DNA of 64,000 nt from an uncultured Agathobacter sp. (GCA_944381555.1 CALWLL010000052.1:1-64000); one strand, 5' to 3'. Counted from the stretch's first letter, positions 14,299 to 23,290 are shown. Program-made: numbers and translations. The notes: generated from the letters alone by a model not told the origin.

Positions 14299-15732
14299 TT
14301 ATACATTGATTTGCGCTTCCACATTTTTGCATTGTTCACGCTCTAACAGCGGACGAACAACCTCTGTAACAAATTTTTCGCATTGATGCTCTGCCATACC
14401 CGTAAATTTTGCAGGCTCAAGCAAAGTTTCCAGTTCTGATTCCGTCAAATCAAATATACTGTCACCTTTTATTCGTTCAATCAGGTCATTTTCTTTTCCA
14501 TATAATTTTACCTGCTCTGCCGCTTTTACGGAGTGTCTGCGGATTGCCTCATGCAGTTCCTGTCTGTCCCCGCCTTTATTTTTCACACAATACATCAATA
14601 TATTTTCCGTAGCCATAAACGGAAGCTCTGCATCCAGATGCTTTTTAATAACCGCCGGATATACCTTAAGTCCCCGGATAACATTAATATACAGGTTTAA
14701 GATGGCATCCGTTGCAAGAAATGCCTCCGGTACAGACAATCGTTTGTTTGCCGAATCATCCAAAGTCCTTTCAAACCATTGTGCGGATGCAGTGATTGCC
14801 GTATTCTGCAAATCACACATTACATAACGTGCCAGCGATGCAATACGTTCGCTTCTCATTGGATTTCTCTTATATGCCATTGCAGAAGAACCAATCTGTT
14901 TTTCTTCGAACGGCTCATCTACTTCCTTTAAGTGACTGAGCAGCCGGATATCACCCGAAAACTTGGATGCACTCTGTGCAATACCGGATAATACCTGTAA
15001 AACTGCAAAATCAGCTTTTCTGGTATATGTCTGTCCACTGACATACTGACATTTGGAAAAGCCGATTTTGTCTGCAATCTTCTGCTCCAACTGCTCTACC
15101 TTTTCTTCATCGCCATCAAACAACTCTAAGAAGCTGGCACCTGTCCCGGTAGTTCCTTTACAGCCAAGCAGTCTCAAATTATTCAGTTGAAAATCAAGCT
15201 GTTCGATATCAAACAGCAGATCATTCATCCAAAGACAGGCTCTTTTCCCAACAGTTGTTGGCTGTGCTGCCTGAAAATGTGTATACGCAAGGGTAGGAAG
15301 TGCCTTATACTCCATTGCAAATTCGCTGAGTGCTTCTACTGCATTCAGAAGCAGGTTCTTAATCTGAACCAGCGCACTCTGCATAAGAATAATATCTGTG
15401 TTATCCCCCACATAGCATGAGGTCGCCCCTAAATGAATAATACCTGCTGCTTTCGGACATGCGTCACCAAAGGTATGAACATGCGCCATAACATCATGGC
15501 GAAGCTCACTTTCGTATTTTTTTGCCTTTTCATAATCGATATTATAGATTTGAGACTTCATCTCCTGAATCTGTTCATCCGAAATAGGGAGTCCAAGTTC
15601 CTGTTCGCTTTCTGCAAGCGCAATCCATAATTTCCGCCATGTTGAAAACTTTCTGTCATTTGAGAATATACTTTGCATCTCTTTGCTTGCGTAACGCTCA
15701 CATAAAGGGGACTGATAAATATCTGTTCTCAT
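14299..15732 (-). CDS. purB: Adenylosuccinate lyase
   Basis: A 477-residue member of the fumarase/aspartase superfamily that acts twice in purine synthesis, splitting SAICAR and adenylosuccinate with release of fumarate. The superfamily signature GSSAMAYKRNPMRSE with the catalytic flexible-loop Ser is present at about residues 277-291, and HLGATSCYVGDN lies near 105. The ATG at 15732 is used rather than the GTG one codon upstream. It begins 6 bases after the purC stop, so purC and purB are almost certainly cotranscribed. Confidence 0.93.
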   Translation of the reverse strand: MRTDIYQSPLCERYASKEMQSIFSNDRKFSTWRKLWIALAESEQELGLPISDEQIQEMKSQIYNIDYEKAKKYESELRHDVMAHVHTFGDACPKAAGIIHLGATSCYVGDNTDIILMQSALVQIKNLLLNAVEALSEFAMEYKALPTLAYTHFQAAQPTTVGKRACLWMNDLLFDIEQLDFQLNNLRLLGCKGTTGTGASFLELFDGDEEKVEQLEQKIADKIGFSKCQYVSGQTYTRKADFAVLQVLSGIAQSASKFSGDIRLLSHLKEVDEPFEEKQIGSSAMAYKRNPMRSERIASLARYVMCDLQNTAITASAQWFERTLDDSANKRLSVPEAFLATDAILNLYINVIRGLKVYPAVIKKHLDAELPFMATENILMYCVKNKGGDRQELHEAIRRHSVKAAEQVKLYGKENDLIERIKGDSIFDLTESELETLLEPAKFTGMAEHQCEKFVTEVVRPLLEREQCKNVEAQINV

Positions 15733-15738
15733 CACTTG

Positions 15739-16458
15739 TTACTCCTTCTCTATTTCTAATCCTAATCTTCTGGCAACCTCAATGTATGCCTCTTCCACAT
15801 TTCCCAAATCCCTGCGGAAACGGTCTTTGTCCATCTTATCGCCACTTTCGGCATCCCATAAACGACATGTATCCGGAGATATTTCATCTGCCAGAATAAT
15901 CTTTCCATGAAAACGTCCAAATTCTATCTTGAAATCTATCAGCCGGAGTCCTGCCTTTAAAAACTCCAGTTTCAAAATATCATTCACCATAAATGCATAT
16001 TTCTTTATCGTTTCTATCTCATTTGAAGTTGCGAGTTTAAGTGCTTTTGCAAAAGAACTGTTAATAAGCGGATCTCCAAGTTCATCATTCTTATAAGAAA
16101 ATTCAATGGTAGGCTCTTCGAATTGCGTTCCTTCCTCCACTCCCAAGCGCTTAGAAAAACTTCCCGTAGCAACATTACGCACAATTACCTCAAGCGGAAC
16201 AATTTCTACTCTGCGGACTGCGGTCTCGCGGCCGTTTAATTCCTGAATATAATGTGTCGGCACACCTTTTGCTTCTATTTTCTGAAACAGCAGATTCGTC
16301 ATTCGGTTGTTGATTGCACCTTTACCTGCAATCGTTCCTTTTTTCAATCCGTTAAAGGCCGTTGCATCATCCTTATAAGACACAATTAAAACATCCGGAT
16401 CCTCCGTCAAGAAAACCTTTTTGGCTTTTCCCTCATATAGCTGCTCACATTTTTGCAT
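15739..16458 (-). CDS. purC: Phosphoribosylaminoimidazole-succinocarboxamide synthase (SAICAR synthetase)
   Basis: A 239-residue enzyme joining CAIR and aspartate, the substrate-forming step for PurB. It starts CEQLYEGKAKKVFLTEDPDVL with the YEGKAK signature and contains RNVATGSFSKRLGVEEG and LIDFKIEFGRFHGKIILADEISPD, both diagnostic. It is the first gene of the nine-gene minus-strand operon; the AAGGAGG site is about 10 bases before the ATG. Upstream lies an ANTAR-type attenuator and a strong promoter. The other purine genes (purD, E, K, L, M, N, H) are not in this window. Confidence 0.95.
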   Translation of the reverse strand: MQKCEQLYEGKAKKVFLTEDPDVLIVSYKDDATAFNGLKKGTIAGKGAINNRMTNLLFQKIEAKGVPTHYIQELNGRETAVRRVEIVPLEVIVRNVATGSFSKRLGVEEGTQFEEPTIEFSYKNDELGDPLINSSFAKALKLATSNEIETIKKYAFMVNDILKLEFLKAGLRLIDFKIEFGRFHGKIILADEISPDTCRLWDAESGDKMDKDRFRRDLGNVEEAYIEVARRLGLEIEKE

Positions 16459-16502
16459 CCTGCATTTCCTCCTTCAAAGTGATATCAGACATTGATTTAC
16501 AC

Positions 16503-16556
16503 AAAAAAAGACAAAGACGCCTTTAAGTTTTTACTAAACTTAAAGACCCCTTTGCC
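16503..16556 (-). terminator. Leader terminator (attenuator) of the purC operon
   Basis: On the minus strand the leader can form an outer stem GGCAAAG/CUUUGUC and an inner stem UUUAAGUUU/AAACUUAAA separated by a small internal loop, followed by seven U residues (16509-16503). This is an intrinsic terminator some 45 bases ahead of purC. Its 5' arm contains the loop and 3' arm of the ANTAR-type hairpin, so the two structures exclude each other. Confidence 0.78.
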
Positions 16557-16560
16557 TTCA
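16541..16560 (-). promoter_or_regulatory. ANTAR-type antiterminator hairpin at the 5' end of the purC operon mRNA
   Basis: The minus-strand stem UGAAGGC/GUCUUUA (7 bp, one G-U pair) closes a six-base loop AAAGGG with A at loop position 1 and G at position 4, which is the known recognition rule for ANTAR RNA-binding proteins. The predicted transcription start lies only one or two bases upstream, so the RNA would begin with this hairpin. Formation blocks the downstream terminator. The proposed binder is the ANTAR protein at 29944-30528. The structure and sequence are seen; the binding is inferred. Confidence 0.72.
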
Positions 16561-16568
16561 CGCGTGTA

Positions 16569-16597
16569 ATCTTACACCCTTTCGCAATCTTTGTCAA
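16569..16597 (-). promoter_or_regulatory. Promoter of the purC-dapL operon
   Basis: On the minus strand, a perfect -35 TTGACA (16597-16592) is followed after exactly 17 bases by a -10 TAAGAT (16574-16569). A 6+6 inverted sequence GTGTAA/TTACAC with a 2-base centre (16564-16577) covers the -10. A similar sequence covers the -10 of the glnN promoter. Confidence 0.8.
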
Positions 16598-16913
16598 TCA
16601 TTTTTTCATCTTCTAATGGGATTATCCGTTATATTTTAAACAGCTCTATTATACAACAATTTCAAAAATCTATTCGCATTTCGCTGATAGTATGATATAC
16701 TTTTACCAAGCAGTTTAGTAGAGATATTATAAATAGAATAAGCACATACCCGACAGTAATATGCTGTTTTTATCGGGTTGTCTGTACTGTAAAAACCTAA
16801 TATAAATAATTTTAATAAACTATATTATGCACGTAGGATTGTGGGGCGTTGTGTGTTCCTATGTTCCTACGTGCTATTTTATTTTCGAATATTGCGAAAG
16901 GAGATAGTTAACT
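16598..16913 (+). other. Intergenic leader region between purC promoter and lipoprotein gene
   Basis: A 316-base AT-rich stretch without a convincing gene. A candidate plus-strand promoter is TTTACC (16702-16707), 17 bases, TATTAT (16725-16730). The transcript would then contain a small hairpin with arms CCCGA/TCGGG (about 16750-16780) and a larger one at 16829-16874. No known riboswitch class was recognised. Confidence 0.4.
16829..16885 (+). terminator. Terminator-like hairpin in the leader of the lipoprotein gene
   Basis: A perfect 10-bp stem GCACGTAGGA/TCCTACGTGC encloses a 26-base G/T-rich loop and is followed by TATTTTATTTT. It lies 40 bases before the lipoprotein start codon. The loop holds a second near-copy of the 3' arm (TTCCTATG), which allows an alternative shorter pairing. 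It may be an attenuator or a relic terminator of a lost gene. Confidence 0.5.
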
Positions 16914-17561
16914 ATGAAACCATTTTACAAGCAAACAAGACGTAATTTTATGGTGTTACTCATCTTGCTGATTGTAGTTCTGTTCACAACAGGTTGTGGG
17001 CAGAAATCTGAGTTTGAAAAAGGCTTTGGATACACTCTTACTCCTAACGAGATTATGTTGGGGGCGCGTTCTGATACCGATTCTTTTACTAAAGACAATG
17101 TGACATTTGAGATAAGTTACGGTTTACATGATATTGGCTATAGCAAGGAGAATGGTACAGATCCTAAATGTGGCTACCAAAAGACAGGATACGAGACCGT
17201 TTTCTTTGGATTGTATATTTGCGATGCGGATTATAGTCTTGATGTTGTGAATGATATGGAAATATCTGATTATAAGATGATTGATAATCATTATTTTGTC
17301 AAAGAAATTTCCGAGGAAGAAGCCTTTTCTGATGAATACGGTTTTACAATGAGCTATTGGAAAGGTATTACCTATAATCATAGCGAAAAAATTACTATTC
17401 CAACGGAGTTTTTTGTAGAGGAAACAGGCAGTTTTGCTATTAAAGTTATAGCTTTTAACGAACCGCTAACAGAAGGCGCTGACTACTATACATCAATGGC
17501 GCGTCATATTGAGTTTGATTATGAAATAGTTGACGAAAATACAATAAAAATTGTATTCTAA
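16914..17561 (+). CDS. Putative lipoprotein, function unknown
   Basis: A 215-residue protein with a basic N-terminus (KQTRR), a hydrophobic stretch (about 13-26) and a lipobox ending LFTTGCG with Cys28 as the likely lipidated residue. It is therefore predicted to be membrane-anchored on the outer face. The rest is acidic, rich in Tyr, Asp and beta-type alternation, with no family recognised. The ribosome site AAAGGAGA precedes the ATG. It is a single plus-strand gene between two minus-strand operons and looks more AT-rich than its neighbours (many AAA, ATT and GAT codons), which may point to later acquisition. An alternative is a substrate-binding or immunity-type lipoprotein, but nothing in the sequence decides this. 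Confidence 0.75.
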   Translation: MKPFYKQTRRNFMVLLILLIVVLFTTGCGQKSEFEKGFGYTLTPNEIMLGARSDTDSFTKDNVTFEISYGLHDIGYSKENGTDPKCGYQKTGYETVFFGLYICDADYSLDVVNDMEISDYKMIDNHYFVKEISEEEAFSDEYGFTMSYWKGITYNHSEKITIPTEFFVEETGSFAIKVIAFNEPLTEGADYYTSMARHIEFDYEIVDENTIKIVF

Positions 17562-17653
17562 TTTTTAAAAAAATAAACAGATACTTTTACACACTCTTGA
17601 AAATCGTTCCTCTTTCTTTGTATCAATACACCTCTTCATTCCAAATTATATAC

Positions 17654-17690
17654 CAAAAAACCAAAGGCTTCATACATGAAAGCCTTGGTT
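17654..17690 (-). terminator. Terminator of the glnN-amt-asnB unit
   Basis: On the minus strand, AACCAAGGCTTTCAT pairs with ATGAAGCCTTTGGTT around a two-base loop and is followed by TTTTTT. It is about 60 bases after the asnB stop codon. It may also slow plus-strand transcription from the lipoprotein gene. Confidence 0.75.
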
Positions 17691-17748
17691 CTTTGTGCAG
17701 CATCCCAGATATGCTATGCTCTTTTTAAAGTTCTTTTTCACAACCGTC

Positions 17749-19329
17749 TTATTTTCCACTGTCTCCATAGTTGGAAAGTACTCTTGCGGATGGGTCATTT
17801 ACATTGCAGCCTTCCCATTCTTTGTTCGGCATCCAGAAATCCACCACCATCTCGGCCTGGTCTTTGTAGTATTTTTCAAAAATCTCTCTATATAATAAGG
17901 ATTCTTTTGTAAATGGTCTGGCAAATGTATACTTCTGGCATTCTCTTTCAAACGCTTCATCCGTATACATCTTCTTAGCATATTCCTTCAAGTAATCAAC
18001 CATAGAATGACCTACTGCGTCGGAAAATGCCGCCTTTTCTCTCCAGAGAATTTCATCCGGCAGATAATCCCCTTCTTCAAATGCATGACGAAGCAGATAT
18101 TTGCCTTTTCCATACCGATTGAGTTTTAATTCCGGGTCCACCGCCATTACATATTTCACGAAATCAAGATCTCCAAACGGAACCCGTGCTTCCAATGAAT
18201 TTACCGAAATGCAACGGTCTGCACGAAGTACATCATACATATGCAGTTCCCGGATCCTCTTTTGCGATTCTTTCTGGAATGCCTCTGCATCCGGGGCAAA
18301 ATCCGTATATTTATATCCGAACAGTTCATCTGATATTTCACCTGTCAGAAGCACCCGGATGTTGGTCTGTTCATGAACTGCCTTACATACTAAATACATA
18401 CCCATAGATGCACGGATTGTGGTAATGTCATAAGTCCCTAACATCGCAATGACTGTTTCCAGCGAGTCCAATACCTCTTTGGGCGTCATATAAACTTCCG
18501 TATGCTCGCTGCCAATGTATTCCGCTACCTGCTTTGCATATTTTAAGTCAATGGCATCTTCGCTCATTCCAATGGCAAAGGTCTTTATCGGTTCCCTGCT
18601 TTTCTTTGCAGCAATCGCACACACCAGAGAGGAATCCAGACCGCCTGAGAGTAAAAATCCTACCTTTGCGTCTGCAACAAGCCTTTTTTCCACGCCTGCC
18701 ACAAGCTTATCGTGAATATTCCGGCAAACGGTTTCCAGATCGTCCTGACAAATAGCATCTATCTTTGCAATGTCACAATAGCAGATGAAGCTGCCATCTT
18801 TATAATAGTGTCCCGGCGGGAAGGGCATAACCTTTTCTACTATACCGGTCAGATTTTTGGCTTCACTTGCAAACACAATCACACCATTACTGTCATAACC
18901 ATAGTATAGAGGGCGGATTCCGATAGGATCTCTTGCCGCAATATATTCTTCTGTTTCTCCATCGTATATGATACAGGCAAATTCAGCATCCAGCATGGCA
19001 AACATTTCTGTTTTGTATTCTTTATACAATGGCAAAAGAATTTCACAATCCGATTCACTTTTGAATGTATACTTTTCGGAAAGCTCCCTTTTTATTTTCT
19101 CAAATCCATAAATTTCACCATTACAGACCACATAGCTTTCACCAAGCTGGAAGGGCTGCATACCGGATGGCATCAAGCCCATAATCGCCAGTCTGTGAAA
19201 ACCAAGAAAACCATTTCCTGTATCTACTATCCTGCTGTCATCCGGTCCTCTTGAAATCGTCTTTCGGAATCCTTCCAAAAATGTATCATAGGCAGCACTG
19301 CGGCTGCAATAACCCATAATAGAACACAT
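17749..19329 (-). CDS. asnB: Asparagine synthetase (glutamine-hydrolysing)
   Basis: A 526-residue AsnB making asparagine from aspartate, ATP and glutamine. Met is followed directly by Cys2 (MCSIMGYCSR), the N-terminal nucleophile of class II amidotransferases. The amidotransferase domain (about 1-190) has SRGPDDSRI, GFHRLAIMG and VVCNGEIY. The synthetase domain carries the PP-loop FLLSGGLDSSLVCAIAAK at about 226-243 and the segment LLTGEISDELFGYKYTDFAP. The GGAGGA ribosome site lies upstream of the ATG. It is third in the glnN-amt-asnB unit, 88 bases after amt, so probably under the same nitrogen control. Confidence 0.95.
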   Translation of the reverse strand: MCSIMGYCSRSAAYDTFLEGFRKTISRGPDDSRIVDTGNGFLGFHRLAIMGLMPSGMQPFQLGESYVVCNGEIYGFEKIKRELSEKYTFKSESDCEILLPLYKEYKTEMFAMLDAEFACIIYDGETEEYIAARDPIGIRPLYYGYDSNGVIVFASEAKNLTGIVEKVMPFPPGHYYKDGSFICYCDIAKIDAICQDDLETVCRNIHDKLVAGVEKRLVADAKVGFLLSGGLDSSLVCAIAAKKSREPIKTFAIGMSEDAIDLKYAKQVAEYIGSEHTEVYMTPKEVLDSLETVIAMLGTYDITTIRASMGMYLVCKAVHEQTNIRVLLTGEISDELFGYKYTDFAPDAEAFQKESQKRIRELHMYDVLRADRCISVNSLEARVPFGDLDFVKYVMAVDPELKLNRYGKGKYLLRHAFEEGDYLPDEILWREKAAFSDAVGHSMVDYLKEYAKKMYTDEAFERECQKYTFARPFTKESLLYREIFEKYYKDQAEMVVDFWMPNKEWEGCNVNDPSARVLSNYGDSGK

Positions 19330-19417
19330 ATGATTGTTCCTCCATTAAACCATTAATTCAGCATTCTATAGGGCATGGCTTTTACCATCCCATGCTTAGT
19401 GTGAGCAATGTTGTGTA

Positions 19418-21133
19418 TTACTCTACATCCTGTAATGCGTCATATCCCTCTTCACCGGTACGAACCTTTACTACGTTTTCTACATCATAAACGAAAATCT
19501 TACCATCCCCGATATGGCCTGTGTAAAGTACTTTCTTGGCAGTTTCAATAACGCTGCGTACAGGGACTTTGCTTACAACAATATCAACCTGTACCTTCGG
19601 AAGCAGGTTTGCTTCCACCTGTACGCCACGATAATATTCCGGTTTCCCTTTCTGAACACCGCAGCCTAATACATGAGATACGGTCATACCGGTAATACCA
19701 AGGTTCATCATCGCTGCCTTTAATGCTTCAAAACGTGATTCCTTACAGATGATTTCAACCTTTGTTAATTTTGGCGTACCTTCTTCAAAGGTTGGAACCT
19801 TCTTAACCGGAATTGCTTCTGCAACAGGAGTATCTCCCGTAACCATAACCGGTGCCTCCTCATCATCCGCCGTAGCTGTATCCGGAAGCATTGCTAAGCC
19901 TGCATATGCCGTAAGTAAACCATGTTCTGAAATATCAAGTCCGGCAATTTCATCCTCGGCATCTGCTCTAAGTCCAATGGTATATTTGATTAACAGGAAT
20001 ACTATGGTAATAACAATCGTTACATATATAGCAACCGAAAGAACGCCAAGTGCCTGAACTCCTAACAGATGGAATCCTCCGCCATAGAATAAGCCTGCCT
20101 CCGTTGTCACACCTGTAGCAAATAAACCTGTAAGGATTGTTCCTGTTGCGCCACATACACCATGAACAGATATTGCACCTACCGGGTCATCAATCTTTGC
20201 TATCTTATCAAAAAATTCAACTGCCAGAACAATCAATATTCCACAGATAAGACCGGTTGCCGCCGCACCTGCCGGACTTACCGCATCACATCCTGCTGTA
20301 ATGCCAACAAGACCTGCTAACGCTGCATTGTATGTCATGGAAACATCCGGTTTCTTATAGCGAATCCATGTGAAAATCAATGTTGTACAGCAAGCTACTG
20401 CTGCTGCCATATTGGTATTAAAGAATACCCTTCCTGCTGTTTCCATCAGCGCATCACTATCCATGCCTACGGTAGAGGCACCATTAAATCCAAACCAGCA
20501 GAACCAGAGAATGAATACGCCCAGCGCTGCAAATGTCAGGTTATGTCCAAGAATTGCTTTTGGTTTTCCATTCTTATCATACTTGCCAATACGAGGTCCT
20601 AAGATTTTAGCGCCAATGAGAGCGCAGATACCGCCAACCATATGAACGGCTGTAGAACCTGCAAAATCATGGAAGCCTAACTCAGACAACCAGCCGCCGC
20701 CCCAAATCCAGTGACCGGAAATCGGGTAGATGAAAAGGGAAATAGCAGCAGAATAAATACAGTAAGCACTGAATTTTGTTCGCTCGGCCATAGCACCAGA
20801 TACAATTGTTGCAGAAGTTGCGCAAAATACAGTCTGGAAAATCACATATGCCCAAAGCGGAACCCCTGCCGGCAAAATATGACTGTAATCTTCGCGAATC
20901 AGTGGGTCAAAGTCTCCGATAATCCCATTTCCCGCACCAAACATCAGCCCAAATCCTATCAGCCAGAAAGCTGGTGTCCCAATACAGAAGTCCATCAGAT
21001 TTTTCATCAGGATATTACCGGTATTCTTTGCTCTTGTAAATCCGGCTTCACACATGGAAAACCCTGCCTGCATGAAAAACACCAATGCAGTGCCGATAAG
21101 CACCCATATTGTATTAACAGCACTGTAACTCAT
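19418..21133 (-). CDS. amt: Ammonium transporter fused to a PII (GlnK) regulatory domain
   Basis: A 571-residue fusion. Residues about 1-410 are an Amt/Rh-type channel with eleven hydrophobic segments and the family motifs SGAMAERTKFSAY, SGHWIWGGGWL, DFAGSTAVHMVGG and GFNGASTVGMD. After a polar linker (about 420-455), residues about 460-571 form a PII domain. This has the beta-alpha-beta start KLTKVEIICKESRFEALKAAM, a T-loop region with PEYYRGVQVEANLLPK, and the GHIGDGKIFV segment before the C-loop. PII proteins sense 2-oxoglutarate and ATP/ADP and block Amt channels, so the fusion puts the gate on the transporter. The ATG at 21133 is preferred because AGAAGGA lies 7 bases before it. It is 60 bases downstream of glnN. 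Confidence 0.93.
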   Translation of the reverse strand: MSYSAVNTIWVLIGTALVFFMQAGFSMCEAGFTRAKNTGNILMKNLMDFCIGTPAFWLIGFGLMFGAGNGIIGDFDPLIREDYSHILPAGVPLWAYVIFQTVFCATSATIVSGAMAERTKFSAYCIYSAAISLFIYPISGHWIWGGGWLSELGFHDFAGSTAVHMVGGICALIGAKILGPRIGKYDKNGKPKAILGHNLTFAALGVFILWFCWFGFNGASTVGMDSDALMETAGRVFFNTNMAAAVACCTTLIFTWIRYKKPDVSMTYNAALAGLVGITAGCDAVSPAGAAATGLICGILIVLAVEFFDKIAKIDDPVGAISVHGVCGATGTILTGLFATGVTTEAGLFYGGGFHLLGVQALGVLSVAIYVTIVITIVFLLIKYTIGLRADAEDEIAGLDISEHGLLTAYAGLAMLPDTATADDEEAPVMVTGDTPVAEAIPVKKVPTFEEGTPKLTKVEIICKESRFEALKAAMMNLGITGMTVSHVLGCGVQKGKPEYYRGVQVEANLLPKVQVDIVVSKVPVRSVIETAKKVLYTGHIGDGKIFVYDVENVVKVRTGEEGYDALQDVE

Positions 21134-21193
21134 AAACATTCCTTCTTTCTTTCATAATTTTTATATCTTTTTCCTAACACACATTTCCTTACA

Positions 21194-23290
21194 CTATCTT
21201 ACACTGAACAGCAGATCGCCATAAGTCGGGAATGGCCAGTATTTCTTTGCTGTTACGGTTTCTGCTTCGTCACAGGCAAGTCTTAACTCACTCATCTTCA
21301 CAAGGACAACATCACGGATCATGTATGATTCCGAAATAATCTCCTCCTGGCTTTGCAGTTCAACCAGAGCATTTTCCAGTTCCTCTGTTTTAATGGCAAT
21401 CCTGTCTGTTAATGTAGAAAGTCTCTTAATCAATCCGCTTTCATAACCGCAAACCAAAGCAGAATCCACAGCTTTTTTCGCAGCAAATGTTTTTGCCAGC
21501 TCTCTTGTATAGGCTTCTACTGCCGGAGCGATCTGCGTTCTTGCCATATCAACCATTGTATTCGCCTCAATGATAACGGTCTTACAATAATTCTCAAGCA
21601 TAATGTCGCATCTGGACTTTAATTCTGCTTCTGAGAAAACTTTATGAGAAGTCAGCATTTTTACGTTTTTCTCATCCAGTAAATGCGGCATACAATCCGG
21701 TGTTGTACGGTAATTCAAAAGACCTCTTTCTTCGGTGGCTTCTTTTATCCATGTGTCATCATAACCGTTTCCGTTGAAGATAATCTTCTTATGATCCTTA
21801 ATGGTCTTACGAATCATCTCGTGCAGTGCTTCCTCGAAGTTTTCTGCTTTTTCCAGTCTGTCTGCATAAATCTTAAGGCTTTCTGCAACTGCGCTGTTTA
21901 GCATGATGTTTGCACATGCGATACTGTTGGAAGAACCAAGCATACGGAATTCAAATTTATTTCCGGTAAAAGCAAATGGTGATGTACGGTTACGGTCTGT
22001 CGTATCCCTGTTAAACTTCGGCAAAACATCAACCCCAAGCCGCATCTGCGTCTTTTGTGTCCCTTCATATGGAGTATTGTTTTCAATCGCTTCCAGTACG
22101 GCATTTAATTCATCTCCAAGGAACATGGATACTACCGCAGGAGGAGCTTCATTTGCGCCAAGACGATGGTCATTTCCTGCTGTAGCAACGGAAAGACGAA
22201 GCAGGTCCTGATAATCGTCTACCGCCTTGATTACTGCGCATAAGAACAGTAAGAACTGCGCGTTTTCATATGGTGTTTCTCCCGGCGAAAGCAGATTTAC
22301 GCCCCCATCCGTAGCAATTGACCAGTTATTATGTTTACCGCTTCCGTTTACCCCTGCAAACGGTTTTTCATGAAGCAGACAAACCAGCCCGTGCTTTGCC
22401 GCAACCTTTTGCATGATTTCCATTGTGAGCTGATTGTGGTCCGTTGCAATATTGGTGGTAGAATAAATCGGAGCCAGCTCATGCTGCGCCGGAGCAACTT
22501 CATTATGTTCTGTTTTTGCAAGTATTCCTAATTTCCAAAGCTCCTCATTCAGTTCCTCCATATATGCCGCTACTCTTGGTTTGATTACTCCGAAGTAATG
22601 ATCATCCATTTCCTGACCCTTCGGAGGTTTTGCTCCAAACAGGGTGCGGCCGGTAAAACGTAAATCAGGACGCTTGTCGTACATCGCTTTATCAATCAGG
22701 AAGTATTCCTGCTCCGGCCCTACGGATGTGCGGACACATTTTACATCATCATGTCCAAATAAATGAAGAATACGAAGCGCCTGCTTATTCAGCGCTTCCA
22801 TCGAACGCAGCAGCGGAGTCTTCTTATCCAATGCCTCACCGCCGTAAGAACAAAAGGCTGTAGGAATACACAATGTCTTTCCTTTGATAAATGCATAAGA
22901 TGTAGGATCCCATGCGGTATATCCTCTTGCTTCAAATGTTGCCCGCAAGCCTCCGGAAGGGAAAGAAGATGCATCCGGTTCGCCTTTTATCAGCTCTTTT
23001 CCGGAAAACTCCATAATCACTCCTCCATCCGGCGATGGAGAAATAAAACTGTCATGCTTTTCCGCTGTTATGCCTGTCAATGGCTGAAACCAGTGCGTAT
23101 AATGAGTAGCACCATTTGCAACAGCCCAATCCTTCATAGCTGTTGCGACTGCGTTCGCTACTCCAATATCAAGTTTTGCTCCTTCATCAATGGTTTTTCT
23201 GAGTGATTGATATACTTTTGCAGATAAATTTGCTTTCATTACTCTGTCATCAAACACCAGACATCCAAAATACTCTGGAATATTCTTCAT
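21194..23290 (-). CDS. glnN: Glutamine synthetase type III
   Basis: A 698-residue GSIII that assimilates ammonia into glutamine. Family marks are the N-terminal [15 protein letters not shown], the metal/glutamate-site segments [10 protein letters not shown] and [20 protein letters not shown], and [15 protein letters not shown]. The length fits GSIII (about 700) and is far from type I (about 440). It is the first gene of the glnN-amt-asnB unit and divergent from the glutamate-synthase operon. The leader carries two successive attenuators with ANTAR-type hairpins and a near-consensus promoter. Confidence 0.95.
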   Translation of the reverse strand: MKNIPEYFGCLVFDDRVMKANLSAKVYQSLRKTIDEGAKLDIGVANAVATAMKDWAVANGATHYTHWFQPLTGITAEKHDSFISPSPDGGVIMEFSGKELIKGEPDASSFPSGGLRATFEARGYTAWDPTSYAFIKGKTLCIPTAFCSYGGEALDKKTPLLRSMEALNKQALRILHLFGHDDVKCVRTSVGPEQEYFLIDKAMYDKRPDLRFTGRTLFGAKPPKGQEMDDHYFGVIKPRVAAYMEELNEELWKLGILAKTEHNEVAPAQHELAPIYSTTNIATDHNQLTMEIMQKVAAKHGLVCLLHEKPFAGVNGSGKHNNWSIATDGGVNLLSPGETPYENAQFLLFLCAVIKAVDDYQDLLRLSVATAGNDHRLGANEAPPAVVSMFLGDELNAVLEAIENNTPYEGTQKTQMRLGVDVLPKFNRDTTDRNRTSPFAFTGNKFEFRMLGSSNSIACANIMLNSAVAESLKIYADRLEKAENFEEALHEMIRKTIKDHKKIIFNGNGYDDTWIKEATEERGLLNYRTTPDCMPHLLDEKNVKMLTSHKVFSEAELKSRCDIMLENYCKTVIIEANTMVDMARTQIAPAVEAYTRELAKTFAAKKAVDSALVCGYESGLIKRLSTLTDRIAIKTEELENALVELQSQEEIISESYMIRDVVLVKMSELRLACDEAETVTAKKYWPFPTYGDLLFSVR

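Noticed and set aside
14271-14339. A 23-residue N-terminal extension of PurA
   Set aside because: It overlaps the purB end, has no ribosome site and lacks similarity to the PurA N-terminus.
16564-16577. GlnR/TnrA site at the purC and glnN promoters
   Set aside because: The GlnR consensus needs TGTNA, seven bases, TNACA; here the half-sites are only two bases apart.
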